From Lineus longissimus (lineage: Eukaryota > Nemertea > Pilidiophora > Heteronemertea > Lineidae), in NCBI RefSeq assembly GCF_910592395.1, contig NC_088313.1, positions 17,502,437 to 17,566,436 on the forward strand: 64,000 bases of DNA. Direction: 5' to 3'. Below are positions 55,286 through 64,000 of this stretch, one piece after another (positions within the stretch are counted from its first letter, which is position 1; each line of letters starts with the position of its first letter). The notes under the pieces were generated by a model. It searched no databases. It saw nothing but the letters and a program-made list of their open reading frames with translations, and was not told the origin of the DNA. The translations under genes were made by a program, and so were the position numbers.

Positions 55286-56808
55286 GTCTTTCTGAAGATG
55301 GCGATTGCGAAGTTCTTTCATGAAGTCATTTAAAGTTCTGAACTACGCTATCTTCAGGGCACGGTAGGAACTGAAAATACCATATTTAATGGGATTCACG
55401 TCCGAGGTCGTAACTGTGGGTGCGGTGCGTCATGAATGCAGGATCGGCCAACGCGCGGCCCATATGGAATGCGACAAACTGTACCGGAACCAGAATTGTC
55501 ATGGGTCTGCAAAAATGTTTTTAAATTCGATGGACATGATGGATACATGCATTTTGTTTACACTTTACATACACAGTGTATACGTAACCATTACACTCAC
55601 TACGTTGAATACGGCTAGATACGGCCCTGACCATCAGACTCAGCTCAGATCAACCACAAACTTTGCAAACTTTGTAGTCCCAATCATGTGATGTCACCTA
55701 CTAGGCCCCAGACACATTCGATTCCATAATTTGATCGATAGAAGGACAGGTATCGACTGGACAACCTCAGGGTATTTTGCAATTGCATAGTCTCGGTAAA
55801 ACTCTGATGAATTGGATATTTTGTAAAGAAAGAAAAAAAGCTTCTGATAAACAGAACAATCGATATGGCAGCCTCTGGCAATCAAGGGCTATTGTCCAGG
55901 TACCATTTCCATTACCTTCGCTCAAATTCTGATTTTTTTTAAGCACAAAGTGATTGTAACGATTCCATGACGGACACTACCATGTGTTATCAATGAGCGA
56001 TACCGTACTTTTATAGATGGATGGTAATTTTTGAATAAGAGACAATAAAACCACAATGCTATTGAATAATAACAGCAGTTTCATTCACATTCCCTCCGAA
56101 TGCTTAGGAGGAGCGGTAGCCGTCAGAGCCTTCATCCGCCCGGGCTCCGTTCATCTGATACACTTCGCCATAGTTATCTGGGATGCATTCTCTTGCCGTG
56201 TCCAGGCGATTCGATATTTTGACGTTCATGATGGGATTTTTGTGTTGGCTCTTTGGAGCTACAAGCTATGCTGATGCGAAGAATTACTGTAGGTACATGA
56301 ATTCAAAAAGAGAGGTGGACAGCAAATTTAGTAGTGAAGATTTTATGGCAGCAGTTTAATAATTTTTCAATGATCATGTCTGCAAACGTCCAATCCTGCA
56401 GTGGAAGCAATATTTGCCTGACAACCCAACTGAAACATCTCATGCCCAAGCTGTCCCACGAAGATAAAGAAACACGATATTCCTTCCCAACACTTTGCTT
56501 GCAACGACATAAAATATTGTCAATTCGACACACCCCTCGTTGTGATTCACAATCTGAACGACACTCGTTTTTTTCAGTCGTCGTTACATTGAGAATGCAT
56601 CCAAATAAAAGGTAAGTTTAGGAAGCGTTAATAATCATAAAATAAATGATGAAGAATACTTGTGAAACCGCAATCCATTCGAAGGACGAATGTCTATGGC
56701 GTCATGCAGCTCCGTACGGTTCGTAGAGTTCTCTGCAATTCCATACATTGCATTGTTTCGAACAATTCGTTGCGGTCGTTTCGCTTCCAGTCCAGTTCTG
56801 CACGCCTT
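55286..56808. other. Spacer, nothing supported
   Basis: I found no continuation of the laminin-like exons and no other supported feature. Short frames here lack splice context. Confidence 0.4.
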
Positions 56809-57335
56809 TGGCAGCCTCCAGTCACTTTGTTGTTCTGCCTTCCTTTGGCAACCTGCAGTCACTTTGTTGTTCTGCACGCCTTTGGCAGCCTCCAGTCACT
56901 TTGTTGTTCTGCCCGCCTTTGGCAACCTCCAGTCACTTTGTTGTTCTGCCCGCCTTTGGCAACCTCCAGTCACTTTGTTGTTCTGCCCGCCTTTGGCAGC
57001 CTCCAGTCACTTTGTTGTTCTGCCCGCCTTTTGGCAGCCTCCAGTCACTTCGTTGTTCTGCCCGCCTTTGGCAGCCTCCAGTCACTTTGTTGTTCTGCCT
57101 TCCTTTGGCAGCCTCCAGTCACTTTGTTGTTCTGACCGCCTTTGGCAACCTCCAGTCACTTTGTTGTTCTGCACGCCTTTGGCGGCCTCCAGCCACTTTG
57201 TTGTTCTGCCCGCCTTTGGCAACCTCCAGTCACTTTGTTGTTCTGCCCGCCTTTGGCAGCCTCCAGTCACTTTGTTGTTCTGCCTTCCTTTGGCAGCCTC
57301 CAGTCACTTTCTTCTTCAGCCCGCCTTTGGCAATA
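56809..57335. repeat. 37-bp minisatellite, about 15 units
   Basis: The unit starts CCTTTGGCAGCCTCCAGTCA and ends TTTGTTGTTCTGCCCG. It repeats about every 37 bp, with one 38-bp unit near 57,028. Units vary at a few sites (AGCC/AACC, CCCG/CTTC/CACG). Since 37 is not a multiple of three and the unit has no stop in any forward frame, all three forward frames stay open. The proteins they predict are therefore repeat artefacts. Confidence 0.95.
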
Positions 57336-57354
57336 GGATACATATCAAAGAAAC

Positions 57355-58017
57355 ATGACAAAGGTCTTTTCTCACTTTTTCAGCATCAGCGGGAACATAA
57401 TCGAGGTGGACTCCACCAAATTCAAATTTCTCATATTCACGGACACCTTTGCTCCAGCTCACGCCAAGGACATAGTAGAGGATTGCAGTGATGGTTTTAT
57501 ATTTGCTGCTTTCGTTATCAGTAACCGAGGATCGCAACAGAAGACAACTGATACTTTGCAATGGATAAAGAAACATGCTGCCGATATATCACCATTTCCT
57601 ACTTTAGTCGATATTGATCATAAAATCAGCCTGGTCTTGAACAAGGGTGAAAAGAATTTGCCACGCAATCGGAGAAAACTGCTACGAAAGAAGGATGTTT
57701 TGGGGTGGCAACTTCTCTTTGTGACAAAGCGCTGGAAAAATGGCGATTTTGTATTTTTCAATGGTTACAAGGTTAATTCATGTTTTTGTAAATATGTGTA
57801 CACTTATAATATATACCTGTGGTGGGTGTGTGGCATATCGTCGTCAAACGAACGCATGGTTGAGGGAGAGATCGCAAGTGTTATGGAAGTGAATATTACC
57901 TTAAAGGAGGCCCAGGAGAAAAAAGTTGAAGTCTGGATGATGTTCGACAGAGGTACGTTTTGGCTACCACCAAGTCCGGACGACGTCTTATCTAAAATTC
58001 GGCCATATAGATTATAA
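57355..58017 (+). CDS. Unrecognised open frame, possibly one or more exons
   Basis: I do not recognise this 220-codon frame. After a good acceptor (CACTTTTTCAG, ending at 57,383) it reads GNIIEVDSTKFKFLIFTDTF, then VLGWQLLFVTKRWKNGDFVF. A possible donor AAG/GTTAAT is at about 57,771, and the latter part has EGEIASVMEVNITLKEAQEK. The alternation of hydrophobic and polar residues suggests beta-strands. It may be one exon plus intron read-through rather than a full gene. Confidence 0.3.
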   Translation: MTKVFSHFFSISGNIIEVDSTKFKFLIFTDTFAPAHAKDIVEDCSDGFIFAAFVISNRGSQQKTTDTLQWIKKHAADISPFPTLVDIDHKISLVLNKGEKNLPRNRRKLLRKKDVLGWQLLFVTKRWKNGDFVFFNGYKVNSCFCKYVYTYNIYLWWVCGISSSNERMVEGEIASVMEVNITLKEAQEKKVEVWMMFDRGTFWLPPSPDDVLSKIRPYRL

Positions 58018-58321
58018 GGGATCTAAGAGAAAAGGAATTGTTACACTTCCAGTGCCCAAGTTCGACCTGAAACACCCTTTTAAATACCCCCCCCCCCCCC
58101 ATGCACGAAAAAAATCTATCAGATATAGCTCAATAGGCCCGAAGGCTTTTTGCAATAGCTTTCCCAAGACCAAAGCATGCTGAATCACCAGAGAAAATGT
58201 TACTAGATTACTATGCCCTCTATAGCTGTAATTGTCTTTCTGGTTGACTAAAAGTAACCAAAATGACCCCTTTTCAGCACTTCCCGACCCCCCGCTTTAA
58301 AAATTGATTCTTATGCATTGA

Positions 58322-58645
58322 ATGAGTCAGTTCCTTCATCCCCCTGAAGATGGCGTTAATGTTGAAGCCTCGAGAGAACCAATAAGCGGCAGGAGGAGGT
58401 ATTATGGGCAAACAAGTGACGTGGATTTACGTCGGATGGCACTGAAAGAGCTTCGGAGCGATATGGGGTTTGACGTCCAGTTCATTCCTTTTTCTACTCG
58501 ACGAGTAATGTTCACATTGGCCTTGATCTCACCAAATCAGTTAGGTTGCGACTTTGAACATAAGAGACTGCATGCAGTCAAGTCGATCGGTGACAAGGCG
58601 TCGTTCTTTTGTTCATCTACATGTATTTTCTTGACTTATAAATAA
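58322..58645 (+). CDS. Unrecognised exon-like frame
   Basis: The frame contains RRMALKELRSDMGFDVQFIP followed by VMFTLALISPNQ. Codon use looks coding-like and the hydrophobic pattern is similar to the frame at 57,355. No confident splice borders could be set, so this is only a candidate exon of an unknown plus-strand gene. Confidence 0.2.
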   Translation: MSQFLHPPEDGVNVEASREPISGRRRYYGQTSDVDLRRMALKELRSDMGFDVQFIPFSTRRVMFTLALISPNQLGCDFEHKRLHAVKSIGDKASFFCSSTCIFLTYK

Positions 58646-59360
58646 TAAATATGGTAATGTTATGATGACTCGTTCCTTTGATTACATTTTAGCTGAAGAA
58701 ATAAAGGGTACGTATATTGGTCCGATGCATTGGCATAAGATATATGATTTGATTTGAAAAATATCGCCATTTTTGCGCTGCTTCACAGAAAGAACGGAGT
58801 TCTGATCGTCGCCGGGCATATTAGATTGTTGTCCGTTAGTATAAAAGAGCCAATCAGATTGTTCACTTTTGACTCCATGATCCAGTAAGTCGGAAATCCC
58901 TGGTCATTTAGTGTCCGGCCCTATACAGAATGCACAGGGTATTCTGATATACTTGATGCCAACAACACCAATTGAGCTAAGCAAAACAAGAACCAGATGG
59001 TATGGAAAATGCCATTCGTATTTTTTTTCTCCTTTTCTTGTTATCTATTCATTCGTGTACATTTATCAGGGGAAACACCAAAGAGGGAGGGGAGCACTGC
59101 GCACCAGACGCATGGCCACCTAATTAATGATTCATCTTTGAAATTGATGAAGAAGTTTTGGAACACCACTGTGTGGTGGACTGTTTATTGTCTATCAGAT
59201 TTTTGCCTGTGACATTTTAAAAAGATATTTACAAGACGTCCGGCGCAGACATCTGATAGACGACTATAGGCACCATGACAATGTATCACACTTTTGACTG
59301 AATAGGAATGTACTTAGTTCTAATGGTTTTGTTCCCCAATAGCGCTTCTTTTTGAAAAAC

Positions 59361-59453
59361 AAACAGACTTTCGAAAATTTTACAAAGTGTGGCGTATTGA
59401 TCTTGGAATCAAATCGTCGCTCCAATGCACAGATATCTCTTTGGTGTTTATCA
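59361..59453 (+). CDS. Unrecognised exon candidate
   Basis: Between the acceptor AAACAAACAG and the donor CAG/GTACTT a frame is open: TFENFTKCGVLILESNRRSN, then AQISLWCLS. It is not the longest frame here, but it fits both splice sites. Function is unknown. Confidence 0.25.
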
Positions 59454-60556
59454 GGTACTTGATTCGTACCAGTAGAAAAGAAATTCAAGACATTCGGATG
59501 GAATACAACGAGAGAAATGGAGAGTGTAAACTAGGGGAGAAAGATGTGAGGTTAAACAAAGAAGAATTAAAGAAAAAAGACCCCCGTGCTTTCCAATGGC
59601 GGCCAAAACTGTCCTCAAAACAGCCGAATTTCAGAAAAGTTAAATGTTAGGAAAATGTAATGTAATCTGACTTCGAGACCTATTAAGCAATATTTTCGAA
59701 TCAAATTTTGTTCCCTTTTTGACTTTGGCGTTAACAGAGTCTTGAAAGACTCAGTCAGGCTCTGGCGCCACAAACCTCCTAAACAGTTCCCCACTGAGCA
59801 ATAAGGCAGATGACTAGATATTCTGCATTAAAAGATAACGTTCATGTCATCTTCAATCGAAAACCACTGGCCTTGTGATATGAATGAAAGATCTTGACTA
59901 GGGGTTGAAAGGGTCGGGAGGAGGGGTCGGGAGTGGGTTAGCGTGGTTACAGTAGTCGGAACCTCGATCGTTAATGGTTCCGTGAAGTTGCCAACACGAA
60001 GTAGTTCCCTTAGTAAACGTTTGCAATTATCTTTCGTTCGATTATGATGCTGTGTACCAGTACCACAGACATATCATGGCAGAGGGCGCGCGAGGGTTAT
60101 CGATCCTGGTGTTATCAAACAGACGGCTGGCGAAGCAACAGGCTTGTTCGTGGTGTACACATGCAAAACTAGTTCTACATGTATGCAGAAGTTAATGTGA
60201 CACGGGTTATGGTGAAGTGAAGAGAAATGTAAGGGAATACAGGAGCTGCTATTGAAGAAAGAGGAGATTTACTGGACTGCGGTACTCGGGTGACTGGGAG
60301 ATCATTACCGGTGGCGTAGAGGTAGGTTTCAACCGAAGCTGATAGTCTCCTTTTCACTAAGCTTTCATACCTTCAAGAGGAATCGCTTCTCTGATAGCGA
60401 AAGCGGATTTTTGGGTTTCAAGCGTTAATAGATTAATTTGCTACATGTACACTGTCTTCGAATTGCATGACATCGATATACCAGTGATTTATGATCTCTG
60501 GTAAAATGATAAGGGCAAATGATGCTACCCCTAGCAAGTTACCCATTGAAACGTCC

Positions 60557-60684
60557 CAGGATCTTTTTGCCTTTGCTTTGGTTGATATTGGAGCTTGTTC
60601 TGCAGAGGGACGACATGGGCATTTTAAGTGGATGTCACCTCATGATTATATTTACGGCGGGTTTTTACGGTTGCTTCAAAATTA
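60557..60684 (+). CDS. Unrecognised exon candidate
   Basis: After ACGTCCCAG the frame reads DLFAFALVDIGACSAEGRHG and then HFKWMSPHDYIYGG, ending at a TAG. It again shows a short hydrophobic strand followed by polar residues. There is no recognised domain. Confidence 0.2.
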
Positions 60685-61739
60685 GGCTCTCGGGGCAGTC
60701 CATTTCGTCATCAGATGGAGGGAAATGCCGGTCGACTGTGCAGGGACGCTACTGTTCTCAATGATGAATACCTTCTGTTTGTTATAAAAAAACTATTTCA
60801 TCAATCTAAAATACTAAGCTGACTAGTCTTTTTATGGGTCCATCTGAAATCATTTCGTGGCATTCCAAAGAGCTGAAGCCTTACTTGCAAGCAGATTGCA
60901 AATTAGATGTCGGGACAACGAAATCATACAAGCAACCTCTCCGTCAAGAACAAGTCAAGCATTTTGGGCGATGTACATACATGTACTTCCCTTGCAACAA
61001 CGAGCTTGATGTTGAAATCTCAAATTCCGATGAACAAGTTAATACATCATCAAATCAACAAAGGAAATTTTTTGAAAGAAAAAGCTGATGAGAAACCGAA
61101 AACATAGGCCTAAGCCTGAGAGTGATATGCTGGCGACACATTGCATGTTCTGCAAGAACTGTTGTCACACCATACCCCGTTATTCAATTACGAGGCATAT
61201 GCCTCGCTTGGCTGCAATATATTTATTAACAATAACTCTTTGATAGAAAAGTTATTTCCGTTTGTTTTGATGTACTGCGTGCGGTAACTAGTGCAAACAG
61301 TTCCACATCAGACGTGTTTACGTATACCTGCGGCTGGCTTCGTCAGATCACGATACAACTTGTTGATTTGCGTTGATGCCGCAACTCGGGTTGTGTGGTT
61401 GAATCAGAGTCTCTGGTTGAATTAATGATATCATCATTTACACGGGATTCACTCAGCTGATGCTCAACTTTCATGATGCATGTCATCTAGTCGCCAGAAG
61501 ATGACATTTATTGGAGTCTAACTTTAAACTGACACAGCTTGCTCCGAAATGGATCCATCTGATATAAAAACCGACGGGGATGTATCAGACAAATGATCAA
61601 TTTTGACTGGTTTGTTGTCCTATACACGAACTGAATGTGTTCTTCAGTATCGCTATACATGATTTAGTACAAACGCCTACCGACGACTTTGTGTGACTCA
61701 ATCTGGCCCACCTAACAATAACCTCCCTTTAATGTAGGT

Positions 61740-61840
61740 TTAATCAAGGAGAGACTGTGTGTAAGACCACCAAGTCCAAAGTAAGAACTGGTGTGGCGTT
61801 TGTGAAAGACTCGACACTTCCGATTCAACTTCTGATACGT
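61740..61840 (+). CDS. Unrecognised exon candidate with good splice sites
   Basis: The acceptor TTTAATGTAG and the strong donor ATAC/GTGAGTATC bracket a frame FNQGETVCKTTKSKVRTGVA, then FVKDSTLPIQLLI. The strand-like TGVAFVKDSTLP resembles the KFLIFTDTFAPA stretch near 57,440, so these may be exons of one repeat-containing protein. I cannot name the family. Confidence 0.3.
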
Positions 61841-62429
61841 GAGTATCAAGCCGAACGACATATTCCTATTACATTCCGGACGCAGTGGACCGGCCTCGTT
61901 CCTCAGATAAGGAGACCCAATAAGGATGACGCAATAGACTGCCCCGGGGTCTACATATTCCATGCTTGGTCGTCTTTTCGAACAAACCCAGGCAATATCA
62001 AAATGCAGCTGTTGACATACATGACGTTTTATTGGAGATTATATATATTGTGTTAGGGGCAATTATGCATTATACAGCTGAATAGCAGTACAGTAATAGT
62101 TAACTGGTAACAGATGGGTGTATTAAGTATGTGATATGAAGTGTACAACAAATTGCAGTGCAATTACATGTACTTATCTATGGCTATATGAAGAATCTAA
62201 CGCTAAATCCTGTTTTAGTTTTGTTCTCGCAGCGAGTCATTTAGCACCCTGGGAATCAAAATCCTAGCTGCAAGTCGTAATTAAATCTTCAATTATCGCT
62301 TCACTGCCTTTGGTATCAAGCGCAGAATTGAATATAGAATACACTAGCTTAGCTCAGAGTAATACATTTTTAATTGTGGTGATTGCTATAAGCAGCAGAT
62401 TCCCAGTCTCTCAATGACTTTGCATAGAA

Positions 62430-62930
62430 ATGAGGTTTCCTCGGTCCCTTGATGACTACATTGTACCACATAGAAAATAAAGGTTTCCTCGGTCTCTGAA
62501 AGACTATTACATAAAAATGAAGGTTTCCTCGGTCTCTGAATGACTATTGCATAAAAATGAAGGTTTCCTCAGTCTCTGAAAGACTATTGCATAAAAAAAT
62601 GAAGGTTTCCTCGGTCTCTGAAAGACTATTGCATAAAAATGAAGGTTTCCTCGGTCTCTGAAAGACTATTGCATAAAAAAATGAAGGTTTCCTCGGTCTC
62701 TGAAAGACTATTGCATAAAAATGAATGTTTCCTCGGTCTCTGAAAGACTATTGCATAAAAAAATGAAGGTTTCCTCGGTCCCTGAAAGACTATTGCATAA
62801 AAATGAAGGTTCCTCGGTCTCTGAAAGACTATTGCATAAGGAAATGAAGGTTTCCTCGGTCTCTGAATGACTATTGCATAAACAAATGGCTGATGCCTCA
62901 AAAATGAAAGTTCCTCGGTGTCAAAATGTC
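62430..62930. repeat. ~40-bp minisatellite, about 12 units
   Basis: The unit GACTATTGCATAAAAATGAA plus GGTTTCCTCGGTCTCTGAAA repeats at 39-42 bp. The length variation comes mostly from the A-run (5-7 As). Edge units near 62,430 and 62,910 are diverged. A 91-codon minus-strand frame across it is a repeat artefact. Confidence 0.95.
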
Positions 62931-64000
62931 TAGTGATTCTTTATTTCTCTAGCCGTGCAGTCTAAAAGAGCATTCACGTCAGAGTCAATAAACACTGTAT
63001 GTATCATGAGTATAATAATATGCTCCAATAATGCAAAAAGCCGTTTGAAAGCCAACCTTCAAATGATTTTAAGTACATGCAGTGACTAATGTATTTTCAT
63101 TGATTATCCTATTCTGAGACCGTAATTGATCATCGTCAACACAGTACGTTTGTGTTATTTAGTTAAAACTTGTTTGTTGTAGGCTTAAGTTGATGGTACA
63201 CAGTGAATATAAACTATTGCTTTTTCCTATCTAGTCAGGACATTTGGCAGTGATTTGCCTAAAACTAACGAGTTTTCATGTAGAATTTGGCCAATATTCA
63301 GACTGACAGATGCCAAAAGAGTTTTTTTCGATTGGTTTTCTTTTGGCTGGAGTTAATAGAAATACATGTAAACATTGACAAAGTGCATGTACGCAAATAT
63401 GCTGAAACTGGCATTTATACTATCAGTTTAAAAGACAACACTATGGCATGGTTGAAATTTGTATTCAGTACATACCGATAGATGTATTTACGCAATTGGA
63501 TGTTTTCAAATTCAATTATAAATTTTTATCTTCAAGGAATGCCTCAGCAGCAGCCACGAGCTATCATTACCAATGCATGCAGTAACGGCAGTTTATTAGA
63601 ATCATCCACTGCTGGCACAGAAGTCCACATACAAGCTATCATGCTTTTAGCTCAAGCTCCGAGCTGTAGGCAACTGGGGAATCAATTAAGTTGTATATCG
63701 GGAGGATTAAATCATCCGCAATATCATAAACATTAATTTTGCATCTGACATACCCAGCGAATATCGCATTCTACATCATTTTCAGCATGAGAGGTGTATT
63801 GGAATGGAGTATGCTTCTGCCCCCGAAGAATGTGATCATGGATGGTTTTGACCATCTATGAGCCAGTCCCTCTTGTGAAAAGGTTTCAAATAAGCGTCCC
63901 GCGGTAGGACTACGACGATTTTTTATTAGAAATTACCGCTAGTTAAGTCATTATTCTAATTGTAACAGTAATTCACAGTTGTTGGTGATTTCTGTCCCAC
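62931..64000. other. Right edge, one weak exon candidate
   Basis: Near 63,538, after TATCTTCAAG, the frame GMPQQQPRAIITNACSNGSL then EVHIQAIMLLAQAPSCRQLG is open to 63,736. It could be an exon of a gene continuing beyond the window. No other feature is supported here. Confidence 0.25.

Noticed and set aside
56662-57491. Open frames of 157, 222 and 247 codons with Cys/Ser/Leu repeats
   Set aside because: All three forward frames of a 37-bp minisatellite are open. There is no sign that any is selected.
62626-62901. Minus-strand frame of 91 codons with a repeated Tyr-Ala-Ile-Val motif
   Set aside because: It is a translation of the ~40-bp minisatellite.

Overview
The window looks like nuclear DNA of a marine invertebrate animal. 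It is AT-rich. One gene is split into many short exons by GT-AG introns. Introns and spacers carry tRNA-derived SINE and MITE debris, and a large satellite block holds young non-LTR retrotransposons. Short words such as TAGGCCTA and ACATGTACATGT recur, as they do in several marine invertebrate genomes, but the sequence alone does not settle the phylum. I see no prokaryotic gene organisation.

Layout. 1-11,047 is gene-poor; I support only small repeats and an 86-bp MITE there. 11,359-28,010 on the minus strand is one 28-exon gene for a vinculin/alpha-catenin superfamily protein. I could join the exons with consistent phases into a 1,545-residue frame. 28,823-30,212 is a fold-back element whose arms are arrays of a CGCCTT-type short repeat. 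30,770-32,450 holds tRNA-like and transposon-end fragments and a ~165-bp tandem repeat. 32,463-51,230 is a ~286-bp satellite (about 35 monomers) interrupted by two 4.3-kb copies of one non-LTR retrotransposon (34,776-39,076 and 43,087-47,404). 53.0-54.4 kb has degenerate repeats. 54,690-55,285 on the plus strand holds two laminin-like coiled-coil exons, the second frameshifted. 56,809-57,335 is a 37-bp minisatellite and 62,430-62,930 a ~40-bp minisatellite. Between and after them lie weak exon-like segments of an unrecognised plus-strand gene.

Main result. The vinculin-family gene is much longer than vinculin (about 1,066 aa) or alpha-catenin (about 900 aa). Between the conserved head/middle region and the actin-binding tail it has an extra ~550-residue helical stretch. 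In that stretch a Trp-containing motif like the conserved vinculin/alpha-catenin W-motif recurs every 116-121 residues (W834, W950, W1071, W1192; canonical copy W495). This suggests tandem duplication of a four-helix-bundle module.

Second result. The two retrotransposon copies sit at the same base of the satellite monomer, and the flanking monomers share private variants. This points to duplication of a block containing satellite plus element rather than two insertions. Each copy has a single, different frame-breaking lesion.
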